A DNA stretch of 64,000 nt from Pseudomonas saliphila (GTDB lineage Bacteria > Pseudomonadota > Gammaproteobacteria > Pseudomonadales > Pseudomonadaceae). The notes under the pieces are model-generated. The model was not told the DNA's origin. It saw only the letters and a list, made by a program, of their open reading frames with translations, and ran no database searches. A program made the position numbers and the translations under genes. This document shows, piece by piece, positions 24,361 to 34,788 of this stretch. How positions within the stretch are numbered: position 1 is the first letter of the stretch; each line of letters begins with the position of its first letter. Location: contig NZ_VTVA01000006.1 in assembly GCF_008638345.1 (NCBI RefSeq), forward strand, positions 131,366 to 195,365. Reading direction: 5' to 3'.

Positions 24361-27300
24361 GTATATACTCCATGCGCTTACCATTTTGGGCTGGACGGTT
24401 GATAAACAAAATGTCGAGGCTGCTGCTATTCCAGCCATTAGCGGCATTCCAATTGGCCGAGAGATGTATATAGCGTCTATACAATAAAGCCTCCTCTTCA
24501 TCAGTTAACCGCAGTACCGCAATCTTCCCGCTTGCATAGTCCAAGATCTTTGCATAGATCGATTCCAGTTCCTGAGGCAAAGTAAGCTGTGGAATGGCCG
24601 GGATCTCATCCATGGGTGCCCCTTCCTGGACGGCTAACTCTCTCATGACGTAGAAGTAAACTAGAGATAGGGCTCCTGAAACTTCGCGTTCGCTTTTAAT
24701 GGCACAGAAGACTTGCTTTTCCCGGTAAAGGTCGCGTCGCCGATTGTAGGGGAGGTCGATCGCCCAACTCTCAACGGAAATCCCGGTGCCATAACGCTGG
24801 AGATGGCTGAGGCTCTTGTTCATTTCAGCAACCGTCAGAGTGCATGCGTTGGCGTCTTCGTTAGGTGTAGTGCGTCTCACCCGACTGCTTCTAGGGCGAC
24901 TTAGCAAAACTTTCTCTTGGGCCCGGGGCATATAGCCTCCGCCTATATCTGAATGTGCTCCAGGCACTACTAGGTCGGCTGAACCTGCGCTGTTCAAGGA
25001 AAAGTTGTGCCGGAGTTCATCACGCGCCACCAGTTGGACCACTTTCTTCGCAATGTCTGGTGCAAGCTTCAGGTCAAGTCCCGGGTTTCTGCTGTTGTGA
25101 GGGCTGAAATCCAACCCGCCAAGCGATACGATACCCGCGACGGTATCGAAAAGGCCGACAAATCCTATTCGTAGATCAGCGTTGAGACGCCAGCTGAAGG
25201 AAGGTGTCAAAGCAGATGAACCTGGCGGCAAGGCCGCGGCAAATAAACTGTCGCTGCCTTTTTTCAGTTCGTTGACAAAATCGCGGGCAGCGGCCGCGCC
25301 TCGACTAAAGCCGAAGACATCAAATTCGATGTGCTCGATCAGCACATTTGGATTCTGTTCAAAAAGTCTGCGTATGACGCTTAATATTTTGGTTGGACTT
25401 TCTTCAACCCTTGCGCGGACTCCAGTTCCGCCTTGACCTGTTCCTTGACTAAATATAGAGTCCGAACCCCCGCTGCGCGTGCCGATTCCTTCCAGATACA
25501 CTTTCACGGATGCTTCTTGTACGTGGGGCTCGATTTCTGTACCGCTCTCATCCCGATAAAGACCATACAGTCGCGCCACATTAGTCAAATCGTTGCCGTA
25601 ACTATTGTCAGGCGAGTTTCCCTGCCTATCAAATCCGTGACTGGCACAATGTTCGCGAATCTCTTCGGCTATATTTTCTAGGCCGACATCTTCGGCGCGG
25701 CACCCAGCGACGCTTTGGCTGTTTTCCTTGTTGTTGCCTGTGCCGTCAAAGAATACGCCGATTCTCAAGGTGATTAGCTGCGCTAGTGGCAGTTCAGTTT
25801 CCTCTTCTTCATCCTCGATCGTTTCGGCTTCGATGACAGGGGTAGCCCGCATATCAAGCTCTGGTTCAGGGAACCTGGCGAAAGAGGCAGGCTTCGCCAG
25901 AATGTGGCCTGGCTGGTCGGCCGCAGCAATGAAGGGTAGCGTTGCGCCCAGAACGCCAATCCCCGCTCCGTCGCCGGCGCTGCCCCCCGAGTTGATCTTG
26001 ATGCTCCCACCATTTAGCGTCACGCCACTGGGATCAATCTTCAGGAAACTTCCTCCTCCCTTGGCGGTAAGCTCCAAGCCGGCGTCTAATACGACTGTGT
26101 CCCCAGCGTAATAGTGGATCTCATTCCCCGTCTCTATGAATAGGCCTGCCCCGACTTTCACATGCTGGGTCCCGCCGACTGTCAGGTGGTCATCTGCTTT
26201 GATTTCGGAGCGGCGGTCGCTGTGGGTGGTGTGGTGTTCTTCGGCAAGCAGTTCGGTGTAGCTGTTGGCTTCGACGCGGTTGTGGCGTTCGTGGCCGACG
26301 CGGATGCTCTGGTCGTGCTGGATGTTCTGCTCCCAGTCGCGCTGGGCGTGGATGAAAATCTGTTCCTGATCCTTTCTGTCTTCGATGCGTAGCTCATTGA
26401 AGCCGTCCCCGCCGGGGCTGCTTAAGGTTTTGAATACGGTGCGGGTTTTGTTCGCCGGTAGGTCATAGGGGACCTGATGTTCCTTGTGGTACAAGCATCC
26501 GGTCACCAGCGGCTGATCGGGGTCACCTTCGAGAAAGGAAACAAGCACTTCCATACCAACGCGTGGAATGGCGATGCCGCCATAGCGGTCGCCGGACCAG
26601 CTGCTGGCAACGCGCAACCAGCAGCTGGTCTTGTCATTGGCCTGGCCGTGACGGTCCCAATGGAACTGGACCTTGATACGGCCGTATTGATCGCAATGGA
26701 TCTCTTCGCCTTGCGGGCCGGTCACGACGGCGGTCTGGTTACCCAGCACCTGGGGTTTTGTGTGTTCTAGCTGTGGGCGGTACGGCACATCCCAGGGCGT
26801 GGCGGTGAAACGGTTGCGGTAGCCCTGCGTAAATCCATCGGCGGCAGTGACGTCACTGGTGACCGACTCTTCCAGCACCTGTGGCTGCTTGCCTTCGTGA
26901 TGAATCCCGGTGAGCAGCCAGAGATCGTTCCAGCTGTCACGGCTGTGGTTGGCGAGCGGAAGAAAATGGCCGGAAATCAGTAGAGGCTGGTCGCTGGAGC
27001 CTTCGGCCAGGCGGTAGTCACTGCGGTGACGTTCTAGGCCACGCTGGGCCAGATGCTTGCCCCGCTCGCGGTCGGTGAAACGGCCAGGATAATCATAATC
27101 TTCCAGGTCCGGAACGGCAGTACCGCGGGCGGCGCTTTCGAGTTGCAGGCGCGGTTTTTCGAAATCGTAATCGCGGCGGGTGACACGGCTGGGCCGGGTT
27201 TCCAGGCGCAGGGCGAAGCGCTTGATGACTAGCTCATCCGCCACCATGCCGTTGCCCTGTTCGAAACGGGTCGGTGCCAGCTTGGGAAAGGATGTCTGAT

Positions 27301-27850
27301 CATCGCCAAAGACGATGGTGTGACTCTCGCCGGTGTGTTCGAAGTGGTAATGGATGCCTTCTTCTTCACACAAGCGCTGCAGGAAATGCAGATCGGTCTC
27401 GTCGTACTGGGTGCAGTAGTCCCGTTCGGGGTACTGACTGCCCAACTGAAAACGGTAGGTGTTGCCTTGGATGCCGTGCTCTTCGAGCAGCTGCGCGATG
27501 ATATGCGGTACTGAGAGATGCTGGAGAATGCGCTGATTAGTGCGGTGCGTGAGGTAGGCCAGTTGCGGTACCAGCGTGATGCGATAGCGCGTTAGCCGCT
27601 TGCCGGCTTCGCCCTGGGCGATAGTGTGAATCAGACCATGCACGCCAGTGCCATCGGCGGCAAAAGCCAGAAAGGCGGGCTTGTGCAGGAAGCTTTCGAT
27701 GTCCAGATCAGGGATTTCGCTGACCAGATCCAGTTCGAAGCGATAGGGTTGGCACAGGGCTTCGTGGCCGGTGAACTCAAGCACCTTGAAGTCGGGCTCG
27801 GTGGCTTCGATGGTCAGGTTGAAGTGCGCTTCATTGCCTGGACTGAACAT
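24353..27850 (-). CDS. vgrG: Evolved VgrG: T6SS spike protein fused to a C-terminal Tle1-type (DUF2235) phospholipase
   Basis: The protein has 1165 residues. Residues about 1-560 are a standard VgrG (gp27/gp5-like; blocks CQPYRFELDLVSEIPDLD, EGIHYHFEHTGESHTI and GDPDQPLVTGCLYHKEHQVP), followed by the beta-helix needle to about 640. An acidic linker (ETIEDEEEETELP) leads to a DUF2235 domain from about residue 690: LRIGVFFDGTGNNKEN, the lipase elbow GFSRG with Ser849, GLFDTV with Asp902, and PGAHSDIGGGY with His966. This Ser-Asp-His set is that of Tle1 phospholipases, so the spike should deliver its own membrane-degrading toxin. The start overlaps the sigma-54 activator gene by 20 nt. G+C falls by eye in the toxin part. 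Confidence 0.93.
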   Translation of the reverse strand: MFSPGNEAHFNLTIEATEPDFKVLEFTGHEALCQPYRFELDLVSEIPDLDIESFLHKPAFLAFAADGTGVHGLIHTIAQGEAGKRLTRYRITLVPQLAYLTHRTNQRILQHLSVPHIIAQLLEEHGIQGNTYRFQLGSQYPERDYCTQYDETDLHFLQRLCEEEGIHYHFEHTGESHTIVFGDDQTSFPKLAPTRFEQGNGMVADELVIKRFALRLETRPSRVTRRDYDFEKPRLQLESAARGTAVPDLEDYDYPGRFTDRERGKHLAQRGLERHRSDYRLAEGSSDQPLLISGHFLPLANHSRDSWNDLWLLTGIHHEGKQPQVLEESVTSDVTAADGFTQGYRNRFTATPWDVPYRPQLEHTKPQVLGNQTAVVTGPQGEEIHCDQYGRIKVQFHWDRHGQANDKTSCWLRVASSWSGDRYGGIAIPRVGMEVLVSFLEGDPDQPLVTGCLYHKEHQVPYDLPANKTRTVFKTLSSPGGDGFNELRIEDRKDQEQIFIHAQRDWEQNIQHDQSIRVGHERHNRVEANSYTELLAEEHHTTHSDRRSEIKADDHLTVGGTQHVKVGAGLFIETGNEIHYYAGDTVVLDAGLELTAKGGGSFLKIDPSGVTLNGGSIKINSGGSAGDGAGIGVLGATLPFIAAADQPGHILAKPASFARFPEPELDMRATPVIEAETIEDEEEETELPLAQLITLRIGVFFDGTGNNKENSQSVAGCRAEDVGLENIAEEIREHCASHGFDRQGNSPDNSYGNDLTNVARLYGLYRDESGTEIEPHVQEASVKVYLEGIGTRSGGSDSIFSQGTGQGGTGVRARVEESPTKILSVIRRLFEQNPNVLIEHIEFDVFGFSRGAAAARDFVNELKKGSDSLFAAALPPGSSALTPSFSWRLNADLRIGFVGLFDTVAGIVSLGGLDFSPHNSRNPGLDLKLAPDIAKKVVQLVARDELRHNFSLNSAGSADLVVPGAHSDIGGGYMPRAQEKVLLSRPRSSRVRRTTPNEDANACTLTVAEMNKSLSHLQRYGTGISVESWAIDLPYNRRRDLYREKQVFCAIKSEREVSGALSLVYFYVMRELAVQEGAPMDEIPAIPQLTLPQELESIYAKILDYASGKIAVLRLTDEEEALLYRRYIHLSANWNAANGWNSSSLDILFINRPAQNGKRMEYIHD

Positions 27851-29378
27851 GGATTCTCTCCTTGGTTTTGAGCTCGGCAGGGTTGATGTTCAGCCGTTGC
27901 ATGCGGTACAGCAGGGTGCGCCGCGGCAGGCCCAGTTCGCTGGCGGCGCTGGTCTGGTTGCCCTGGTTCTTGCGCAGGCAATCCATCAGCAGGTTGCGCT
28001 CAACCTGTTCCAGGCGTTCACGCAGGTTCAAAACATTTTGGGTCGGTTCGCTGGGTTGCAGGTTGAAATGCTCGGGTAACAGCAGGTTGCCCTCGCAGAG
28101 CAGTACCGCGCGCTCGACCAGCCCTTTGAGTTCACGCACGTTGCCTGGAAATGCGTAGGCGGCAATCTGTTGCAGAGCGGTGTCTGACCAGTCGCAGGGG
28201 TCGCGTTGCAGGAAGGTGCATGCCTTGTCTGTGAAGTGCCGGGCCAGGCGCAGAATGTCTTCGCTGCGCTCGCGCAACGGCGGCAGTTCGATAGGGAAAT
28301 GCGAAAGCCGGTAGAACAGGTCCTCTCGAAATCGGCCCTGATCGGCCAGCGCTCGCAGGTCGCAATGGGTCGCGGCGAGGATGCGTACATCGACCTTGTG
28401 TGTTTCGTTGCTGCCCAGCGGGCGGACTTCGCCTTCCTGTAATACGCGCAACAGTTTGGCTTGCAACGTCAGCGGCATATCGCCGATTTCATCGAGAAAC
28501 AGGGTGCCGCCGTCCGCTTCATCAAACAGTCCCTTACGGTCCCGATCCGCACCGGTGAAGGCACCCTTGCGGTAGCCGAACAGCTCGCTCTCGAGCAGGT
28601 TCTCCGGCAGGGAGGCGCAGTTCTGCACCACGAAGGGTTTGCTGCGCCGGAAGCCGCACTCATGGATTGCGCGGGCTACCAGTTCCTTACCCGTGCCGGT
28701 CTCGCCGGTCAGCATGACGTTAACCGGGTTATGCAGTACTTTGCTGATCAGTTTGTATACGGCGCGCATACGCGGGCTATCGCCGATCAGGCCGTAACCA
28801 CTGGCGCAGGGCAGGCTGTCCTGTACCGCGCTGGTCTGGTCGGGCCGCTGCACACCGAGGCGATGCAATACGTGCAGCTGCGCCAATATGCAATTGCCCA
28901 ACAGTGCCAGTGAATCGGTGAAGCGTTTCAGGTCGCAGGCGCTGCGACTGGCGACCAACAACAGGCCGCCGACTTGCTTGTGCTCGTTGCGCAGCGGGAG
29001 GCACAGCAAGCCGCGCCAGGCGTCAGGCGTCCACGGCAGGAAGTTGATGTCATGGATACTGCGATCCAGTCCAGCGAGGGACACGACCTGGTTCTGGCAC
29101 AGGCTGTATTGCAACAGTTGTTCCGCGTGGTAGTCGCTGGGCAGGCTGGAGGAGGCAACTGATTGTCTTGAGCCGTCCAGCCATTCGGCGGTCAGGTACA
29201 GTCGGGTATGGGTTTCGTCCAGCAGGTACAGCTGACTCAGCTCGCAACCGGCCAGCTCGGCGGCCGCTTCGACCAAACCATCCAGCAGGGCGCCGCGATT
29301 GGCTCGACCGCTGAGATCGGCAAGTCGCTCGAGCAGGGCTTCCGCATACTGCAGCGGCTGCTGGATCTGGCTGAACAT
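27831..29378 (-). CDS. Sigma-54-dependent activator of the T6SS cluster (Sfa2-like)
   Basis: The 515-residue protein, from ATG 29378, lies 10 nt after clpV; longer frames would run into clpV. It has an N-terminal GAF-like sensory region (about 15-175) and an AAA+ domain with Walker A GETGTGKE (225-232) and the sigma-54 contact motif GAFTGA (272-277). A C-terminal Fis-type helix-turn-helix follows ([20 protein letters not shown]). It occupies the position of sfa2 in the P. aeruginosa H2 cluster and probably activates sigma-54 promoters of hcp or vgrG genes, here or elsewhere. No receiver domain is present, so it is not a two-component regulator. Confidence 0.9.
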   Translation of the reverse strand: MFSQIQQPLQYAEALLERLADLSGRANRGALLDGLVEAAAELAGCELSQLYLLDETHTRLYLTAEWLDGSRQSVASSSLPSDYHAEQLLQYSLCQNQVVSLAGLDRSIHDINFLPWTPDAWRGLLCLPLRNEHKQVGGLLLVASRSACDLKRFTDSLALLGNCILAQLHVLHRLGVQRPDQTSAVQDSLPCASGYGLIGDSPRMRAVYKLISKVLHNPVNVMLTGETGTGKELVARAIHECGFRRSKPFVVQNCASLPENLLESELFGYRKGAFTGADRDRKGLFDEADGGTLFLDEIGDMPLTLQAKLLRVLQEGEVRPLGSNETHKVDVRILAATHCDLRALADQGRFREDLFYRLSHFPIELPPLRERSEDILRLARHFTDKACTFLQRDPCDWSDTALQQIAAYAFPGNVRELKGLVERAVLLCEGNLLLPEHFNLQPSEPTQNVLNLRERLEQVERNLLMDCLRKNQGNQTSAASELGLPRRTLLYRMQRLNINPAELKTKERIHVQSRQ

Positions 29379-29388
29379 GGCCGAAGCC

Positions 29389-31986
29389 TCAGGCGAATTC
29401 ACAGCTGACGGCTCCTTGCTCGTTGATCGTGGCATGAACCCTGCGCAGTGTTTCGCCTGATGCCATGGCCTCGAGCAGACGGTCCACCGCAAGGGGTTGC
29501 AGATGCCTGTCGATAAGGTGATCAATCAGTCGGGCCCCGCTGTCGCTGCTGCCACAGCGCAAAGCGAAATGGTCTACCAGTTTGTCGCAGTGAGTGAATG
29601 CGAGCTGGCGCCGCTGCAGGCGTTCGCCGAAGCGCGCCAGCTTGAGCGTGATCAGCTCCTGCAGCACATCTCCATCGACCGGGAAGTAGGGCACGATTGT
29701 CATGCGCGCCAGCAATGCCGGCTTGAAGTGGTGACTCAAGGCTGGGCGAATGGCTTGCTCCAGATCTGCAGCCGAGGGGCGCTGATTCTGGGTGCAGAGG
29801 CTGGCAATGCGATCGCTGGCGAGGTTAGAGGTCATCAGGATCAGCGTATTGCGGAAGTTGATTTCCCGGCCTTCGCCATCATTGGCCACGCCCTTGTCGA
29901 AGATCTGGTAGAAGACATTGAGCACGTCCGGGTCGGCCTTTTCGACCTCGTCGAGCAAGATTACGGAGTAGGGTTTTTGTCTGACGGCCTCGGTCAGCAT
30001 GCCGCCTTCGCCATATCCGACATAGCCAGGTGGCGCGCCCAGCAGGCGCGAAACGCTGTGCTTTTCCTGAAACTCTGACATGTTGATGGTGGTGAGGAAG
30101 CGTTCGCCGCCATACAGCAGGTCAGCCAATGCCAGTGCTGTTTCGGTTTTGCCTACGCCGCTGGGACCTACCAGCAGAAAGACACCCGCCGGGGCGTCGG
30201 GCTTGTTGAGCCCGGCTGCGCTGGCGCGCATGGCTCTGTCCAGGGCCTGCACGGCTTGTTCCTGACCGCGCACCCGCGCCCGAAGGTCCTCGGCAAAAGC
30301 AGTGACGCTGGCGTTATGTTCGCGGGCCAGTTGTGACAGCGGAATGCCTGTCCAGTGGCTGATGACTTCGGCCACCAGGCGCGGACACACCTCATGGCTG
30401 ACCAGTCGTTCGTTGGCCTGCGCCTCGATTAGCCCCTGACGGGTGTCGCGCAGGGCATCGTCCAGCTGGCTGACGGATTCATCCATTGGCTGGGTCGCAT
30501 CAGCATTTTCAGCGGTGAGCTGCGCGCGTTGATTACTCAGATCGAGCAAACGTTCGGCCAGATCGCGCTGGGTTTCCCAGCGTGCGGTCAGCTCGCTCAA
30601 TTGGCTCGCAGCTTCGTGCAGTCGGGTCTCGAGCTGATCAAAGGCGTCACCATCGATGCTTAGTCCGGCTTCGTAATCGCGGCGCAGGGCGGTCCGCTGA
30701 CGCTCACCTTCGGCGATCTCACCACGCAACTGTTCAACGGCTTCGGGCGCTGCTGCCAGACCTATGCGTACACGCGCACAGGCGGTATCGAGCACATCGA
30801 CCGCCTTGTCTGGAAGCTGTCGGCCGGCGAGATAGCGGGCGGACAATTCAGCCGCCGCGACAACGGCATCGTCTCGCAGGTAGATGCCATGGCTGCGCTC
30901 GTAGACCGGAGCCAGGCCGCGCAGAATAGTGACTGCCTCGGCCACGGTTGGCTCATGTAGCTGCACGGGCTGGAAGCGGCGGGCGAGCGCCGGGTCCTTT
31001 TCGAAATACTTTTTGTACTCGCTCCAGGTGGTGGCGGCGATGGTGCGCAGTTCGCCGCGTGCCAGGGCTGGTTTGAGCAGATTTGCTGCATCGTTGCTGC
31101 CAGCCTGGCCACCCGCGCCAATCATGCTATGCGCTTCATCGATAAACAAAATGACCGGCTTGGCTGAGGCTTTGACCTCGTCGATCACTCCCTGCAGACG
31201 GCGCTCGAATTCACCTTTGACGCTCGCGCCGGCTTGCAGTAATCCGAGGTCGAGACACAACAGTTCCACGCCCCTGAGCGCATCGGGCACTTCACCTGCA
31301 ACGATGCGCAATGCCAGGCCTTCGACGATGGCGGTCTTGCCGACTCCGGCTTCACCCACCACGATTGGGTTGTTCTTGCGGCGCCGGGCCAGGATGTCGA
31401 TCATCTGGCGAATGGCGGCATCACGGCACAACACCGGATCCAGTTTGCCGTCCCGGGCCTGTTGCGTGAAGTTGTGAGTGAAGCGACCCAGTGCGGATTC
31501 GGCGGTGCGGGCCGGGCAAGTCGTAGTATCGGTGGACTGTTCGGAGAGAGCGAAGCTGAGCAGTTGGTCAATATTCAATTGTGCGAGAAACGGTTGGTAG
31601 CGACTGCCGGCGTAGCGTAACGGATTGCGTAGCAGTGCCAGCAGCAGGGCGGCCTGGTCGATCTCGCCGCTGCCCAATTCCAGATTTGCCGCCAGCAACG
31701 CATCCTGCAGCCATTGCACCAGCTCCACGGAGAAGACCGGGTTGCCCGACTCGCTTGGCTGGGTTCGGATAGTCAGTGCCTGGGCCAGATCGGCTGCTTC
31801 CAGGTTCGCTTCCTGCAGCGCGCGCATCAGCAGGCTGTCGGGACGTTCCAGCAGGCCGAGTAATACATCCTCGACCAGCACCTGGGTGCCGCCGCGTACC
31901 ACGCAGCGTTGAGCGGCACCTTCCAGGTCGGCGCGGCTTGCTGCATCGAGTGTCTTGACCAGTTTTTGCAGGTCTACGTTGATCAT
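29389..31986 (-). CDS. clpV: ClpV (TssH) AAA+ ATPase that recycles the T6SS sheath
   Basis: The protein is 865 residues from ATG 31986 (AAGGA 8 nt upstream; ATG 31992 is an alternative). It has the Clp N domain, a first AAA+ module with Walker A GEAGVGKT (211-218) and FIDEAHSMIGAGG, a ClpB-like middle domain, and a second module with GPSGVGKT and ILLDEVEKADPDVLN. It disassembles contracted TssB/TssC sheaths in the cytoplasm. It lies between tssG and the sigma-54 activator gene. Both ATPase sites look intact. Confidence 0.96.
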   Translation of the reverse strand: MINVDLQKLVKTLDAASRADLEGAAQRCVVRGGTQVLVEDVLLGLLERPDSLLMRALQEANLEAADLAQALTIRTQPSESGNPVFSVELVQWLQDALLAANLELGSGEIDQAALLLALLRNPLRYAGSRYQPFLAQLNIDQLLSFALSEQSTDTTTCPARTAESALGRFTHNFTQQARDGKLDPVLCRDAAIRQMIDILARRRKNNPIVVGEAGVGKTAIVEGLALRIVAGEVPDALRGVELLCLDLGLLQAGASVKGEFERRLQGVIDEVKASAKPVILFIDEAHSMIGAGGQAGSNDAANLLKPALARGELRTIAATTWSEYKKYFEKDPALARRFQPVQLHEPTVAEAVTILRGLAPVYERSHGIYLRDDAVVAAAELSARYLAGRQLPDKAVDVLDTACARVRIGLAAAPEAVEQLRGEIAEGERQRTALRRDYEAGLSIDGDAFDQLETRLHEAASQLSELTARWETQRDLAERLLDLSNQRAQLTAENADATQPMDESVSQLDDALRDTRQGLIEAQANERLVSHEVCPRLVAEVISHWTGIPLSQLAREHNASVTAFAEDLRARVRGQEQAVQALDRAMRASAAGLNKPDAPAGVFLLVGPSGVGKTETALALADLLYGGERFLTTINMSEFQEKHSVSRLLGAPPGYVGYGEGGMLTEAVRQKPYSVILLDEVEKADPDVLNVFYQIFDKGVANDGEGREINFRNTLILMTSNLASDRIASLCTQNQRPSAADLEQAIRPALSHHFKPALLARMTIVPYFPVDGDVLQELITLKLARFGERLQRRQLAFTHCDKLVDHFALRCGSSDSGARLIDHLIDRHLQPLAVDRLLEAMASGETLRRVHATINEQGAVSCEFA

Positions 31987-31997
31987 GTTCATCGTCC

Positions 31998-33008
31998 TTA
32001 ATGAGTCTGTCCGGCGAGCGTGACAATCGCGTCGGCGTTTTCCAGCCCCAGCCAGCTGGTCCATCCCAGCCGGCATGGGTTTTCTGCGCCCAGGCGCAGG
32101 TCTCGTATATCTTCCTTGCGTAACTGCAATTGGATGTCGTAGGCCAGCGGGTCTCTCAGGGTGAAGCGCACCAGCGCGCAGAGCGGCTGATAGCCCGGAC
32201 CCACCGGCAGAAATTCCTGGAAGCGGTCCCAGCTCAGCTGGCGTATATGCACCCGGAATTTTCCGCTGCGGTCGCGCACGCTGTCGCCCAATACCAGACT
32301 GGAGCCCAACGTACTGTTGGCGCGTCCAAGCTGGTTACGCTGTTCGGGCAGAATGTCCACGCGGCGTTCCAGGCATTGCTCGATGCGCAGATCCGGGTGC
32401 TTGAAGTAATAACGCAGCACCGATTCGATCAGGGCCGCAGACTGCGCGCGCATACTCAGCAGGCCAAGGTAGGGCAGCAGCCGCTTCCAGTTGAGCTCGG
32501 TAGCGCTGCGAATGTTGTCGCCGCCGAGCCCCATCAGGGCAAACAGGCGGGCGGAAAACGGGTCTTGAGCGCCGGCAGTAAACCGCGCGCGGTAACGGTA
32601 TTTCTGCCAGATCGGCAGCATCAGTCTCTGCAGGCGGTTGTTGAATAGGTCCAGAAACACGCGCGTCGGGTTGCCCTCGGGCGTTTCGCCCAATGCCTGT
32701 TCGCCATAGAAGGCCGGAATCGGTGATCCGGCGCCGAACAGACTGACCATGTTCACGCACAGGATGGCGCGCAGCTGCCCATTCTCGGTGAAGAACTCAA
32801 CGCTTTGAATATCGCTGCCGGGGAAGCCCATGCTTGGGTGCGCACGGAATTCGAGCAATTCGTACAGCGTTTCGTCATCCAGTTGTGGATGCGCCTGGCG
32901 CAGCTGATCTAGCACCAGGAGGACGCCCTGAAACAGGCTGTACTCGCGGATACTCCGGCCTGGCAGGTTGTTCAAAGCAGGGGCTGCTGCCCCATGCGCG
33001 GCGTCCAT
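31998..33008 (-). CDS. tssG: TssG baseplate wedge protein
   Basis: The 336-residue protein contains family blocks FRAHPSMGFPGSDIQSVEFF near residue 55 and VFLDLFNNRLQRLMLPIWQK near residue 120. Two TssF with one TssG form each wedge of the T6SS baseplate. The start overlaps the end of tssF by 37 nt, implying coupled translation. It ends 11 nt before clpV. Confidence 0.95.
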   Translation of the reverse strand: MDAAHGAAAPALNNLPGRSIREYSLFQGVLLVLDQLRQAHPQLDDETLYELLEFRAHPSMGFPGSDIQSVEFFTENGQLRAILCVNMVSLFGAGSPIPAFYGEQALGETPEGNPTRVFLDLFNNRLQRLMLPIWQKYRYRARFTAGAQDPFSARLFALMGLGGDNIRSATELNWKRLLPYLGLLSMRAQSAALIESVLRYYFKHPDLRIEQCLERRVDILPEQRNQLGRANSTLGSSLVLGDSVRDRSGKFRVHIRQLSWDRFQEFLPVGPGYQPLCALVRFTLRDPLAYDIQLQLRKEDIRDLRLGAENPCRLGWTSWLGLENADAIVTLAGQTH

Positions 33009-34762
33009 TGGTACACTTCTCCCTGTGTGCTTTTGACGACCAGCTCGTGATAGGAATTCAGGCTGGCATAGAGTGCAAAGAACTCATTCAGTATTGAGGC
33101 AAATACAAATAGATCGCCTTCACCCAGATAGCCTTCCGGATCCATGAGCAGTTCCGTGCGCACACCTCGAACCGGCAACCCGCGATGCAAGCGGTCGACG
33201 TGGCTGTGGCCGATATGTTTGAGGCCGCCCAGCAGACGTTGGCTGACCTTGGCTGCATGCTTGTCGTAATGGCGCGGCAGGTCATAGGTTTCGAGGATCA
33301 CCTTGAGCGCCTCGACGTTGGCCAGCGACAGGTAATTCAGTGACATATTGCTGATCAGCTTCCAGAGGAAATCCTCGTGCAAGGGCGGCGCATAGCACGG
33401 CGTCACGGCGCTGATATTACGGAACGTGAGAAATTCCGGCGTTTCCTCGCTGGGCAGGCAGATGTCACCAAGCGCCAACTGGCGTGGCAGATTCTGGTTG
33501 GTGCAGGTCAGCTCGATGGACAGGGTTTCGTGTTGGTCAACCTGGCGCAGCCCGAAGCTGAGGTAGGTATCCTGGCTATCGCCGAGCAGCGAAGGTTGCT
33601 GCCGCAGGCTGTAGTGGGGGCGGGCCTGAGCCACATCGAAGCTGGTGTCGTGTTCGAATGACTCGAACGGCACGTATTCCTCGTAGCCCATGCCGCCTGG
33701 CTTCCAGCCGGTCACCCGGTCCACGGAAAACACCCCGCATTGACTGCTGCCATAGTCGGCTGGGCGCAGCAGATACTGATCCTGGCGGCCGTCGAGGCGA
33801 ATGGGAGTGGCGTCATGACTGAACAGGTTGACTACCGGTGTGCAGTACAGGCGAACGTTATCCAGGGTAGGGCGGATGCGTTGCAGGCTTGATTTGCGGA
33901 TATCGAACCGCAACTCTATACCGCGCACCTGTTTGAGTACGTCTGCAGGCAACTGGCGGATTCGCTCCAGACCGCCCACATCAACAAACAGAAACTTCTC
34001 CTGAAACGCAAAGTACTCCTGCAGGTAGCGATAGCCGCGGAAGGTATTCAAAGGGTATGGGATCAGCGCCTGATCCTCGGCAAAGCCGATCGGCGTGACC
34101 TGCTCCGCGCCGATATGCAGGCTGGCCAATGGCATGCCGTTGGCGTCGGTGATGGGTTTGCCAGCCTTGTCCAGTAGTACCAGGCTGATGCCCTGAAGGT
34201 GGCGCAGCAGGCTCAGATATAACATCTGGCTGATATACCGCTCGCCCGCCAGATGCAGCCGCAGACTGCGCATATTCAGATCGCCGAGGTGGCCGTCTGC
34301 GGTCATGTTCAGTCGCAGATTGAGCAGCGCTCCGTCACCTTTGACTGAGTAGTCCAGCTGGCTCAGCGCCAGGGGCATGACCTCGGTCGCATAGGCGGTA
34401 CGGAATTGGCAGGTCACCCCGTCGATGGGGCGCGACTCAACCGGCGTGTCGCGCGCGACCATCAGCGCCGGTCCGGATCGCTTCAACGGATCGAATTGCA
34501 GCATGCTGAAGGCTGGTAGTGGCCGCATGTAGTTTGGCCACAACAGATGCATCAGCGAATGCGTGAGTTCTGGCAGTTCATCGTCGAGCTTCTGCCGCAG
34601 ACGTCCCGTGAGAAAAGCGAAGCCTTCAAGCAGCCGCTCGACATCCGGATCTCGACCGCTCTGCCCGAGGAACGGTGCCAGTGCCGGGCTGCGCTCGGCG
34701 AAGCGCTTGCCCTGCTGGCGCAGCGCGGACAGCTCGCTCTGGTAGTAATGGTTGAATGACAC
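32972..34762 (-). CDS. tssF: TssF baseplate wedge protein
   Basis: The 596-residue protein begins with the conserved pattern SELSALRQQGKRFAERSPAL, then GRDPDVERLLEGFAFLTGRL. The length is typical for TssF (VasA/ImpG family). It builds the baseplate with TssG, TssE and TssK around the VgrG-PAAR spike. It is 26 nt after the PAAR gene and overlaps tssG. Confidence 0.96.
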   Translation of the reverse strand: MSFNHYYQSELSALRQQGKRFAERSPALAPFLGQSGRDPDVERLLEGFAFLTGRLRQKLDDELPELTHSLMHLLWPNYMRPLPAFSMLQFDPLKRSGPALMVARDTPVESRPIDGVTCQFRTAYATEVMPLALSQLDYSVKGDGALLNLRLNMTADGHLGDLNMRSLRLHLAGERYISQMLYLSLLRHLQGISLVLLDKAGKPITDANGMPLASLHIGAEQVTPIGFAEDQALIPYPLNTFRGYRYLQEYFAFQEKFLFVDVGGLERIRQLPADVLKQVRGIELRFDIRKSSLQRIRPTLDNVRLYCTPVVNLFSHDATPIRLDGRQDQYLLRPADYGSSQCGVFSVDRVTGWKPGGMGYEEYVPFESFEHDTSFDVAQARPHYSLRQQPSLLGDSQDTYLSFGLRQVDQHETLSIELTCTNQNLPRQLALGDICLPSEETPEFLTFRNISAVTPCYAPPLHEDFLWKLISNMSLNYLSLANVEALKVILETYDLPRHYDKHAAKVSQRLLGGLKHIGHSHVDRLHRGLPVRGVRTELLMDPEGYLGEGDLFVFASILNEFFALYASLNSYHELVVKSTQGEVYQWTPRMGQQPLL

Positions 34763-34788
34763 GGATCAGTCCTTTGAAAAGAAGGCAG

